DNA of 64,000 bases from Oricola cellulosilytica (GTDB taxonomy: Bacteria; Pseudomonadota; Alphaproteobacteria; Rhizobiales; Rhizobiaceae): positions 1 through 64,000 of the forward strand of contig NZ_JAINFK010000007.1 in the NCBI RefSeq assembly GCF_019966575.1, read 5' to 3'. Under the pieces are notes generated by a model. The model ran no database searches, had not been told where the DNA came from, and saw only the letters and a program-made list of their open reading frames with translations. Shown piece by piece: positions 8,077 to 16,157 of this stretch (positions are counted from its first letter, which is position 1; the number at the start of each line of letters is the position of its first letter). Both the position numbers and the translations under genes were made by a program.

Positions 8077-9771
8077 ATGTTTTCACGCCGCGAGTTTTTG
8101 ATGGCTTCCGTCGCCGCAACGGCGGTGATGGGTCCGGGTATCGCCGGAAACTGGTCACGGGCGGCCGCTCAGCAGGCAATGACGGAAGACGACCTTTTGT
8201 CTTTCGACGCCACGGGAAATGTGACGCTGGTGCATATCACCGACATCCATGCCCAGCTCAAGCCGATTTATTTTCGCGAGCCCTCGATAAACCTGGGCGT
8301 GGGTGAGGCTCAGGGCTTGCCTCCGCATGTCACCGGCGATGATTTTCTGAAGCTGTACAATATCGACCCGGGCACGCCGCATGCCTATGCGCTGACGTCG
8401 GTCGATTTCGTGGCGCTCGCCAAGGCATACGGCAAGATGGGCGGTCTCGACCGGGTCGCGACAGTTATTAAACGCATTCGTTCCGAGCGGGGCGAGGATA
8501 GTGTGCTGCTGCTCGATGGCGGTGATACCTGGCAAGGATCTTACACGGCCCAGCAGACGCTAGGCGGTGACATGGTGGAAGTCATGAACGCGCTGCGTCC
8601 GGACGCGATGACGGGCCACTGGGAATTTACCTACGGGGCCGACAGGGTGACGGAACTAGTCGAAAGCCTGCCGTTCCCGTTCCTGGGTAGCAATATCTAT
8701 GATGCTGAATGGAACGAGCCTGCGTTTGAGCCGTACAAGATCTACGACAAGGGCGGAGTGCGCGTGGCCGTGGTCGGACAGGCCTTTCCCTACACGCCGA
8801 TCGCCAATCCGCGCTGGATGTTCCCGAACTGGTCGTTTGGCATTCGCGAGGAGGACATTGCTGCCAACGTTGCCGCCGCGCGCGAGGACGGTGCCGATGT
8901 TGTCGTGCTGCTGTCCCACAATGGTTTCGATGTGGACCGCAAGCTGGCCTCGCGGGTCGACGGCATCGACGTGATCCTGACGGGACATACGCACGACGCA
9001 TTGCCGGAACCGGTGATCATCGACGGCACGCTCGTTGTAGCATCGGGCTCGAACGGTAAGTTCCTGTCGCGTGTCGACCTCGATGTGCGCGACGGTGAGG
9101 TGAAGGGCTACGAATATCGCCTGATCCCGATCTTCTCGGACGTGATAACACCCGATGCCGAGATGAATGCCCTGATCGAGAAGGTTCGGGCGCCTTTCGC
9201 CGATGAGCTTGCCCGGGAAATCGGCCGTACCGACAGCCTTCTCTACCGGCGTGGAAACTTCAACGGCACATTTGACGATCTGATCTGCGACGCCCTGTTG
9301 GCCGAGAGGGATGCGGATATCGCGCTGTCGCCTGGATTCCGGTGGGGGACGAGTTTGCTGCCGGGACAGGCGATCACCGTCGAAGACTTGCACAATGCCA
9401 CGGCAATGACATACCCGGCAGCCTATCGCTCGATGATGTCCGGGGCGCTGATCAAGGATATCCTGGAAGATGTCGCCGATAACCTGTTCAATTCCGATCC
9501 ATACTACCAGCAGGGCGGCGACATGGTCCGTGTCGGCGGAATGGGTTACACGATCGACGTCAACGCGGCGATCGGATCGCGCATCTCCAGCATGACCCTG
9601 ATGAAGACCGGCGAACTGGTCGATCCCGGCAAGGAATATGCCGTCGCCGGCTGGGCATCTGTCAACGAGGGTACCGAAGGGCCGGCGATCTGGGACGTTG
9701 TAGAGGGTTATCTTCGGAAAAATCCGGTCGTCCAGTTGGGCGAAAACCAATCAGTTCAGGTCATCGTTTAA
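8077..9771 (+). CDS. soxB: Thiosulfohydrolase SoxB
   Basis: Encodes 564 residues. A Tat signal (SRREFLMASVAA) leads a two-domain 5'-nucleotidase-like enzyme. Dimanganese ligand motifs are present: HITDIHAQ (53-60), DGGDTWQGS (147-155), the SoxB-specific GHWEFTYG (180-187), VLLSHNG and LTGHTHDALP. SoxB hydrolyses the terminal sulfone of SoxY-bound thiosulfate to sulfate. The start at 8077 has GGAG 9 bases upstream. Upstream reading in the same frame overlaps soxA and lacks a signal, so it was not used. An operator-like site follows before soxC. Confidence 0.95.
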   Translation: MFSRREFLMASVAATAVMGPGIAGNWSRAAAQQAMTEDDLLSFDATGNVTLVHITDIHAQLKPIYFREPSINLGVGEAQGLPPHVTGDDFLKLYNIDPGTPHAYALTSVDFVALAKAYGKMGGLDRVATVIKRIRSERGEDSVLLLDGGDTWQGSYTAQQTLGGDMVEVMNALRPDAMTGHWEFTYGADRVTELVESLPFPFLGSNIYDAEWNEPAFEPYKIYDKGGVRVAVVGQAFPYTPIANPRWMFPNWSFGIREEDIAANVAAAREDGADVVVLLSHNGFDVDRKLASRVDGIDVILTGHTHDALPEPVIIDGTLVVASGSNGKFLSRVDLDVRDGEVKGYEYRLIPIFSDVITPDAEMNALIEKVRAPFADELAREIGRTDSLLYRRGNFNGTFDDLICDALLAERDADIALSPGFRWGTSLLPGQAITVEDLHNATAMTYPAAYRSMMSGALIKDILEDVADNLFNSDPYYQQGGDMVRVGGMGYTIDVNAAIGSRISSMTLMKTGELVDPGKEYAVAGWASVNEGTEGPAIWDVVEGYLRKNPVVQLGENQSVQVIV

Positions 9772-9814
9772 TTTGCCGCAGGTTGCAATCGACAGCCGGG
9801 ATGTGACCTGATAT

Positions 9815-9830
9815 ATATAAAAAAATGAAT
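9815..9830. promoter_or_regulatory. Operator-like site between soxB and soxC
   Basis: ATAT-AAAAAAAT-GAAT: the right half is perfect and the left half is one or two bases off ATTC-N8-GAAT. It lies in a striking AT-only island (9811-9838) within an otherwise GC-rich operon, 28 bases before the soxC start. It suggests a separately regulated soxCD promoter. Confidence 0.5.
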
Positions 9831-9858
9831 ATATATATGTACGATCCGGGAGGAACGT

Positions 9859-11139
9859 GTGAGCGGAAGAAACAACAAATCCAAATCGGGCGTCGACACC
9901 TCGCGGCGCGGTTTTCTGACGGCGGGACTCGCGGGCGGGGCCGCCTTGGCGGCGACCGGAATGGCGAGGGCGAACGGCGATCCCCTGATTACCGAGATCC
10001 AGGACTGGAACCGCTATCTCGGTGACGGCGTCGATGCTGCGCCCTACGGAATGCCCTCTGAATTTGAGGCGCATGTCGTCCGGCGCGACGTTCCTTGGCT
10101 GACGGCAGATCCGGTCTCATCGGTAAACTTCACGCCGTTGCATGAACTTGACGGAATCATAACACCGAACGGGCTCTGTTTCGAGCGCCACCATGGCGGC
10201 GTCGCGGAGATTGATCCGGCCGATCATCGGCTGATGATTCATGGCCTGGTCGAGCGTCCATTGGTGTTCACGATGCAGGACCTGATGCGGTTCCCCCGTG
10301 AGAATCGCATCTACTTCCTGGAGTGCGCCGCCAACTCCGGCATGGAGTGGCGCGGATCGCAGTTGAACGGCTGTCAGTTCACACATGGCATGGTGCATTG
10401 CGTCGTCTACACCGGGGTTCCGCTGAAATACCTCCTCGACGAAGCCGGTGTTAAGACGAGCGGTAAATGGCTGCTGGCGGAGGGTGCCGACGCTGCGGCG
10501 ATGACTCGCTCGATTCCGATCGAAAAGGCATTGGAGGATTGCCTCGTCGCCTTCAAGATGAACGGTGAGGCCCTGCGTCCGGAGCAGGGTTATCCGGTAC
10601 GGCTCGTGGTTCCCGGTTGGGAAGGCAATATGTGGATCAAATGGCTGCGCCGGCTTGAAGTTGGCGACGAGCCGTGGGGTCAGCGCGAGGAGACGTCGAA
10701 ATACACCGACTTGCTGGCCAACGGGCAGGCGCGGCGCCACACATGGGCAATGGAGGTGAAATCGGTGATCACCAGCCCGAGCCCGCAGGCACCAATCGCC
10801 CACGGGCCGGGTCGGACGGTTATCACCGGTCTCGCGTGGTCCGGTAACGGCCGGATTGACCGGGTGGACGTCTCACTCGACGGTGGCCGCAACTGGCGGC
10901 CGGCGCGGATCGACGGTCCGAGTATTTCGAAGGCGTTGCACCGCTTTTATCTCGATATCGACTGGGATGGTTCGGAGATGCTGCTGCAATCTCGAGCGAT
11001 GGACGAAACCGGCATGATCCAGCCGATGAAGGACGAGCTCCGAGCAGCCCGCGGCGAGAACTCGATCTATCACAACAACGGAATACAGACCTGGCATGTC
11101 AACGGCGATGGAGTGGCGGAAAATGTCGAAGTTTCTTAA
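9859..11139 (+). CDS. soxC: Molybdenum sulfane dehydrogenase subunit SoxC
   Basis: Encodes 426 residues. A Tat signal (DTSRRGFLTAGLAGG) is followed by a sulfite-oxidase-type molybdopterin domain with the Mo-ligand Cys156 in FLECAANSG, and a C-terminal dimerisation domain. With SoxD it oxidises the sulfane sulfur left on SoxY, releasing six electrons and allowing complete thiosulfate oxidation without sulfur globules. Translation starts at GTG 9859 after GGGAGGAAC. soxD overlaps its last 17 bases. Confidence 0.95.
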   Translation: MSGRNNKSKSGVDTSRRGFLTAGLAGGAALAATGMARANGDPLITEIQDWNRYLGDGVDAAPYGMPSEFEAHVVRRDVPWLTADPVSSVNFTPLHELDGIITPNGLCFERHHGGVAEIDPADHRLMIHGLVERPLVFTMQDLMRFPRENRIYFLECAANSGMEWRGSQLNGCQFTHGMVHCVVYTGVPLKYLLDEAGVKTSGKWLLAEGADAAAMTRSIPIEKALEDCLVAFKMNGEALRPEQGYPVRLVVPGWEGNMWIKWLRRLEVGDEPWGQREETSKYTDLLANGQARRHTWAMEVKSVITSPSPQAPIAHGPGRTVITGLAWSGNGRIDRVDVSLDGGRNWRPARIDGPSISKALHRFYLDIDWDGSEMLLQSRAMDETGMIQPMKDELRAARGENSIYHNNGIQTWHVNGDGVAENVEVS

Positions 11140-12223
11140 GGCGGGGGTGGTTGTCGCGGCCGTCGTCGGGAGCGCCGTAATTGCCGATATTGCCGAATCC
11201 GCCGAGATTGCCGAGGGTGAGAAGGTGTTCCGCAAATGTGCGGCGTGCCACACGGTGGGCGAGGACGCCAAGAGCCGGGTCGGGCCGCATCTGAACGACC
11301 TGTTCGGGCGGACGGCGGGAACCGTCGACGGGTTCAAATATTCCGCCGCGATGGTGGCTGCCGGAGAAGGCGGATTGGCGTGGGACGAACAGTCCCTGAC
11401 CCAGTTCCTGGTCAAGCCGCGGGAGGTGGTCTCCGGCACCAAGATGGCGTTTGCCGGGCTGCGCAAATCCGTCGACGTCGCCAACGTGCTCGCGTATCTG
11501 AAGACGTTCGATGCCGATATGGCCGCCACGGTCGCCACGGACGAAGCGCCGGAAGAGGCGAGTGCGGCGGCCGAAACGGAAGAAACGCCGGCGCAGCCGG
11601 CCGAACTGCCGAGCGCCGATCATGACGGGCCGATGAAACTCGGCAGGCTGGCGACCGAAGACGAGATCGCCGCATGGGACATCGACATCCGACCCGATGG
11701 CCTGGGGCTGCCGCCGGGACGCGGAACCGTCGCTCAAGGCGAGCCGATCTACACCGACAATTGCGCGGTCTGCCATGGTGATTTCGGCGAGGGGATCGGC
11801 CGCTGGCCAGTTCTTGCCGGCGGACAGGACACGCTCACCAACGAGCGTCCGATCAAGACGGTTGGTTCATACTGGCCGTATCTCTCCACCGTGTACGACT
11901 ACATCCGCCGGGCGATGCCATTCGGCAATGCGCGCTCGCTGACGGACGACGAGGTCTATGCGCTGACGGCCTATGTGCTCTACCTGAACGACATCGTGGA
12001 TGACGAGGAATTCGAGCTGTCACCCGACAACTTCACAGAGATCGGCATGCCGAACGAGGATAACTTCATACCCGACACCCGGCCTGCCGAAGAGCATTAC
12101 GCCGAAAAGACCGAACCGTGCATGAGCGACTGCAAGCCGGGGCCGGTCAAGATCACCATGCGGGCGCAGGTTCTGGACGTCACGCCTGATGGCGATGAGG
12201 AAGGCGGCGGCGCCATTGACTGA
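11123..12223 (+). CDS. soxD: Dihaem cytochrome c subunit SoxD
   Basis: Encodes 366 residues: a signal peptide to about residue 26, a first class I cytochrome c domain with CAACH (39-43), an Ala/Glu/Pro-rich linker (about 140-165) and a second domain with CAVCH (214-218). The C-terminal tail has two more cysteines (EPCMSDCKPG). It takes electrons from SoxC to the respiratory chain. The ATG at 11123 lies inside the soxC end, which implies translational coupling; an earlier ATG in frame (11096) would put charged residues before the signal. Confidence 0.93.
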   Translation: MSKFLKAGVVVAAVVGSAVIADIAESAEIAEGEKVFRKCAACHTVGEDAKSRVGPHLNDLFGRTAGTVDGFKYSAAMVAAGEGGLAWDEQSLTQFLVKPREVVSGTKMAFAGLRKSVDVANVLAYLKTFDADMAATVATDEAPEEASAAAETEETPAQPAELPSADHDGPMKLGRLATEDEIAAWDIDIRPDGLGLPPGRGTVAQGEPIYTDNCAVCHGDFGEGIGRWPVLAGGQDTLTNERPIKTVGSYWPYLSTVYDYIRRAMPFGNARSLTDDEVYALTAYVLYLNDIVDDEEFELSPDNFTEIGMPNEDNFIPDTRPAEEHYAEKTEPCMSDCKPGPVKITMRAQVLDVTPDGDEEGGGAID

Positions 12224-12239
12224 TTGAACGGGATCTCAA

Positions 12240-12350
12240 TCAGTTGATCGCCAGCCGGATGAAATAGGCCACCGCCGCGACGCAGGCGACGCCGGCAAGC
12301 CAGAGCGCAATGAACCACGCGATCTGGCGTGTCCGCCTGGCGAGGGCCAT
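12240..12350 (-). CDS. cydX: CydX-like small subunit of cytochrome bd oxidase (DUF2474 type)
   Basis: A 36-residue gene overlooked by length filters. Its ATG at 12350 overlaps the cydB stop (ATGA). The product has a basic start (ALARRTRQ), one membrane helix (WFIALWLAGVACVAAVAYF) and a short IRLAIN tail, the pattern of the DUF2474/CydX-like subunits encoded after CIO-type cydAB, which stabilise the haem site. The order cydA-cydB-cydX is standard. Confidence 0.8.
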   Translation of the reverse strand: MALARRTRQIAWFIALWLAGVACVAAVAYFIRLAIN

Positions 12351-13354
12351 CAGTGATAGCCTTCGTTGGGGTCGATCTTCCCGCGGAACACCCAATAGGC
12401 GTATGCGGTGTAGGCGAGGATGATTGGCAGGAGTATCCCCGCGCCGACCAGCGTGAATTTCAGGCTGGACTCGGGGGCGGCCGCCTCCCAGATCGTCAGA
12501 TCCGGCGGAACGATGTGCGGGTAGAAACTTACGCCGATTCCGGCAAAGCCGAGAATGAACAACCCGAGCGAGGCCAGAAACGGTGTGTAGTCGGCCATGT
12601 TCCGCAAGCCTGCGAACAGTAGCCACGATGTGAGCAGCACCAGCAATGGAACGAACAGGCTGAAGGTGATGGTCGGCCAGGCGAACCATCGCTGGAAATA
12701 GACCGCGTCCAGAAACGGCGTCCAGAGACTGACAAGTCCCATGGCGACCAGTGTGCCGATGGCCAGATAGACTGAATAGCCGCGCATCCGCACCTGCAGG
12801 TGGCTCGTCGTCTTCATCATCAGCCATGTCGAGCCGAGCAGCGCATAGCCGATCGTGACGGCGATACCGACCAGGATCGAGAACGGGGTGAGCCAGTCCC
12901 ACCATCCTCCAGCATAGGCCCGGTTTTCGATCTCGATGCCTTGCACGAGGGCGCCGAGCGCGATGCCCTGCATCAGGGCCGCGACAAGCGAGCCGCCGAA
13001 AAAGGCTCCGGTCCAGACCGGTTTCCAGCGCTTGGTGCGCCAACGATATTCGAAGGCGACGCCGCGGAATACGAGCGCCAGCAGCATCAGGACGATCGGC
13101 ATGTAGAGCGCCGGCAGTACGACAGCGTAGGCGAGGGGGAATACGGCGAAGAGGCCACCGCCCCCGAGCACGAGCCAGGTCTCGTTGCCGTCCCAGACCG
13201 GGGCGACCGAGTTCATCATGACGTCGCGCTCGTGTTCGCTTTCAGCGAAGGGGAACAAGATGCCGATGCCGAGGTCGAAACCGTCAAGGACGACATATAG
13301 CAGGACGGCAAAAGCGATCAGGGCGGCCCAGATGAATGCGTAATCGAGTTCCAT
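12350..13354 (-). CDS. cydB: Cytochrome bd (CIO-type) ubiquinol oxidase subunit II
   Basis: Encodes 334 residues in eight or more membrane helices. The conserved start LDGFDLGIG and the motif WDGNETWLVLGGGGLFAVFP are diagnostic for CydB. With CydA it forms a quinol oxidase that reduces oxygen without pumping protons and is notably resistant to sulfide and cyanide. It lies 9 bases after cydA and overlaps cydX, so the three form one operon. The genes converge with soxD, 16 bases apart, which places this oxidase inside the sulfur locus. Confidence 0.93.
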   Translation of the reverse strand: MELDYAFIWAALIAFAVLLYVVLDGFDLGIGILFPFAESEHERDVMMNSVAPVWDGNETWLVLGGGGLFAVFPLAYAVVLPALYMPIVLMLLALVFRGVAFEYRWRTKRWKPVWTGAFFGGSLVAALMQGIALGALVQGIEIENRAYAGGWWDWLTPFSILVGIAVTIGYALLGSTWLMMKTTSHLQVRMRGYSVYLAIGTLVAMGLVSLWTPFLDAVYFQRWFAWPTITFSLFVPLLVLLTSWLLFAGLRNMADYTPFLASLGLFILGFAGIGVSFYPHIVPPDLTIWEAAAPESSLKFTLVGAGILLPIILAYTAYAYWVFRGKIDPNEGYH

Positions 13355-13363
13355 GATCGCCCC

Positions 13364-14770
13364 TTACTCAACCGAATCGAAATCGCGATCGGCCTGCTGG
13401 ACCGGCGTGATCCCCGCCGTGCGAAGCGGGCCCTCGCGCAGGCTTGCGTCCTGTGTCTCCGGAGGCCGGCTCATCAGTCGCAGGATATAGAATGTGCCGG
13501 CACCGAAGACGAAGAAATAGACCACGACGAAGGCCAGCAAGGATGCTCCAACCGCCGGAGCATCAATCGGAGAGAGCGACTCGGAGGTCCGCAACATGCC
13601 GTAAACCGTGTAGGGCTGACGGCCTACCTCCGTCGTAATCCACCCAGCGAGCACGGCGACGAAACCGGCCGGCGTCATAACGAGCGCGGCTCGCTGCAGC
13701 CAGCGTGCCTCAAAAAGCGTTCCTCGAAAACGGGCGAGCAAGCTCCAGAGGCCGACGCCGAGCATCGCGAAACCAAGCCCGACCATGATCCGGAAGCTCC
13801 AGAACACGATCGCCACCGGCGGTTCCTGATCGTCCGGCACGGTGTCGAGGCCATCCAGCGGCGCGTTCAGGTCGTGCTTCAGGATCAGGCTCGATAGTTT
13901 AGGAATTTCAATCGCGTAGTCGATTTTCTTCTCGGATGGATTCGGGATGCCGAAGAGGATAAGTGGCGCTCCTTCCGGGTGGCTTTCGTAGTGCCCCTCC
14001 ATCGCCATGATCTTTACCGGCTGGTGTTCCAGCGTATTCAGGCCGTGGAAGTCGCCTGCCGCAATCTGGATCGGTGCAACGATTGCCGCCATCCACATCG
14101 CCATTGAAAACATCGTGCGTACCGCCGGCGTGCCCCGGTCCCGCAGGAGATGCCATGCCGCGACACCGCCGACCACGAACGCGGTGGTCAGATAGGCCGC
14201 CAGCACCATGTGGACCAGACGATAGGGAAAGGACGGATTGAACACGATCGCAAGCCAGTCGGCCGGGATGAACTGTCCCGCGTCGTTAACCGAGAAGCCC
14301 GCCGGGGTCTGCATCCAGGAGTTGACCGAGAGGATCCAGGTCGCGGACATCAACGTTCCGAAGGCGACCATCGCCGTTGCAAACATGTGCAGACCATTGC
14401 CGACACGCTTGCGGCCAAACAACATGATCCCCAAGAACCCGGCCTCGAGGAAGAAGGCGGAGAGCACCTCATAGGCCATCAGCGGTCCGAGGACCGGGCC
14501 GGTGCGGTCCGAAAAGACGCTCCAGTTCGTACCAAACTGGTAGGACATGACGATCCCCGACACGACGCCCATTCCGAAGGCGACGGCGAAAATCTTCTTC
14601 CAGTAGTTGAAGAGCTCAAGATAGCGGTCGTGACGTTTCCAGAGCCACAGCGCGTTCAGAACGGCGAGGTAGCTCGCCAGACCGATCGAGAAAGCCGGAA
14701 AAACGATATGGAAGGATACCGTGAAGGCAAACTGGATCCGGGCGAGAATTTCGGCTGTCGGTTCCAACAT
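13364..14770 (-). CDS. cydA: Cytochrome bd (CIO-type) ubiquinol oxidase subunit I
   Basis: Encodes 468 residues. It has the haem ligand His21 in TVSFHIVFPAF, a second conserved His in FPYRLVHMVL, and the GRQPYTVYG motif of the quinol-binding side. The quinol loop is short, as in the cyanide-insensitive (CIO/CioA) branch rather than E. coli CydA (about 520 residues). Sulfide-insensitive respiration would suit a cell oxidising reduced sulfur; that link is inferred from position. Its 135-base upstream region contains a perfect 12-base palindrome. Confidence 0.93.
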   Translation of the reverse strand: MLEPTAEILARIQFAFTVSFHIVFPAFSIGLASYLAVLNALWLWKRHDRYLELFNYWKKIFAVAFGMGVVSGIVMSYQFGTNWSVFSDRTGPVLGPLMAYEVLSAFFLEAGFLGIMLFGRKRVGNGLHMFATAMVAFGTLMSATWILSVNSWMQTPAGFSVNDAGQFIPADWLAIVFNPSFPYRLVHMVLAAYLTTAFVVGGVAAWHLLRDRGTPAVRTMFSMAMWMAAIVAPIQIAAGDFHGLNTLEHQPVKIMAMEGHYESHPEGAPLILFGIPNPSEKKIDYAIEIPKLSSLILKHDLNAPLDGLDTVPDDQEPPVAIVFWSFRIMVGLGFAMLGVGLWSLLARFRGTLFEARWLQRAALVMTPAGFVAVLAGWITTEVGRQPYTVYGMLRTSESLSPIDAPAVGASLLAFVVVYFFVFGAGTFYILRLMSRPPETQDASLREGPLRTAGITPVQQADRDFDSVE

Positions 14771-14846
14771 CGGTCGCGAGACGTCCCTGTTTCACAGACA
14801 GATGTTATCCTCTCGCGCAAAATGGCAACCACCGGGGGCGAATTGT

Positions 14847-14858
14847 CGCAATATTGCG
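14847..14858. promoter_or_regulatory. Perfect palindrome upstream of cydA
   Basis: CGCAATATTGCG is a 12-base perfect palindrome, flanked by TTGT on one side and TAACAA on the other, about 77 bases before the cydA start. It could be the binding site of a dimeric regulator; no known factor is assigned. Confidence 0.35.
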
Positions 14859-14905
14859 TAACAAGCGGCTCGTCTGGCCCTTGAAGGCGGTTGAGGATAT
14901 TTGGA

Positions 14906-16009
14906 TTACTCGGCGGGTGCCGCGGCTCCGTGGGAGGGCGCAACGACCTTCGATGGCCGGTAATCGACGAGCCGATCGGTTGCGATCGCGCCGCCGATCA
15001 TCGCTGCAAGGGCGATGATGCCGGTGATTGCGAGGGCGGCGCCGCCGGTGAAGCCGGCGCCGATGGTGCAGCCTACCGCCAAAATGCCGCCAAAGCCCAT
15101 CAGCGCGCTTCCGGCGACGTAACGGAGCCAATGAGGGGTGCCCGGCTCGGCGAAGGTGCGGACCTTGAAGGAGCGGAACAGAAGGGAGGCGACGAAGGCA
15201 CCGAGGAGCGTGCCGCCGACAAGTCCGACATCCATCGAGAGCTGCGATTGGTCGCCGCCGCTGCCGATATAGTTCAGCGTGTTGGCGAGCGGCCGCATGA
15301 AGGAAAGACTGTCCGCCTGCACGGGTTCGAAGACCTGAAGCGAGAACTGGTAGCTGAGATACCAGCCGGCCGGGATAAGCGCGCCGATGACCAATCCGCC
15401 AAGAATGAACAGGAGGGGAAGACGGCGCATCGCGACCACCGCTATCGCCAGAATTACCAAGGCGGCTCCGACGACCAGGCCTGTATTTGCGCCGATTCCG
15501 CTCGCAACGGCGATGTCGTTCGTTCCAAGCGGGACGGTGGTCAGCAGCCCTCCGGCGGCGTTTCGCAGCGGAACGAGCGGTCCTTGATAGGTTGCCCAGG
15601 CGACCAGCGTAATGATTGCGATGGAAAGAACCGCCCGCAGATTCCCGGATGCGCCCAGAACGACAAGACGGCTCGCACATCCGCGCGCCAGCGCCATGCC
15701 GATACCGAACAGGCCGCCGCCGACGATCGCACCAGAAATGCTTTGCGCCGTGCCGAAGAACCGTGTGTCCTGCAGGTCGATGACGCCCGCGAAGACAAGC
15801 GCCTGCGTGCCGGTTACGGCGGTTGCAAAGGCGATCAGCCACAAGGGCAGCATCCGGCCGGCCTTTCCGCGCGAAATCTCCAGTGCCGCCGATCGCGTGC
15901 AGAAGCCGGTCCGCTCGGCGAAGCCGCCGAAGACGATTCCGAGGACTAGTCCGATCGCGGCGAATGTCGCCGGTTCGCCGATCGTCTCGATAAGCGGTAC
16001 GAAGTTCAT
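14906..16009 (-). CDS. YeeE/YedE family membrane transporter
   Basis: Encodes 367 residues and is the third full-length YeeE/YedE protein in the locus. Signatures are ERTGFCTRSAALE (near residue 35), LARGCASRLVVLGASGNLRA in the middle and VGCTIGAGFTGGAALA near the C terminus. It is most like the first gene of the window (GTQAL and ARGCASRL segments are shared), suggesting duplication. It lies between cydA and sulP on the same strand. A terminator-like hairpin before it and the lack of an obvious ATTC-N8-GAAT site suggest its own promoter. Confidence 0.86.
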   Translation of the reverse strand: MNFVPLIETIGEPATFAAIGLVLGIVFGGFAERTGFCTRSAALEISRGKAGRMLPLWLIAFATAVTGTQALVFAGVIDLQDTRFFGTAQSISGAIVGGGLFGIGMALARGCASRLVVLGASGNLRAVLSIAIITLVAWATYQGPLVPLRNAAGGLLTTVPLGTNDIAVASGIGANTGLVVGAALVILAIAVVAMRRLPLLFILGGLVIGALIPAGWYLSYQFSLQVFEPVQADSLSFMRPLANTLNYIGSGGDQSQLSMDVGLVGGTLLGAFVASLLFRSFKVRTFAEPGTPHWLRYVAGSALMGFGGILAVGCTIGAGFTGGAALAITGIIALAAMIGGAIATDRLVDYRPSKVVAPSHGAAAPAE

Positions 16010-16095
16010 GTGCCTGTTCCGTCAGTTTGCCTGTCGATAGCAGACCAATTGACGCGTCGCGTGGCACAGCAATGTGCCCGACCCAGCTTGCAGGG

Positions 16096-16131
16096 AAAAA
16101 ATTTCCGTGCGAACCGCCCCGTTCGTGGAAA
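16096..16131 (-). terminator. Intrinsic terminator after sulP
   Basis: Read on the minus strand, a hairpin with arms GAAC/GTTC and flanking TTTCC/GGAAA around a GGGGCG loop is followed by a run of six T. It lies 27 bases past the sulP stop, ending the DUF2892-to-sulP operon. Confidence 0.65.
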
Positions 16132-16157
16132 ATGAATCCAGTTGTTCGGTGGCGGGC

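Noticed and set aside
14891-15949. 352-codon open frame opposite the third YeeE/YedE gene
   Set aside because: The translation is charged and repetitive without any fold, while the minus strand encodes a clear membrane family.
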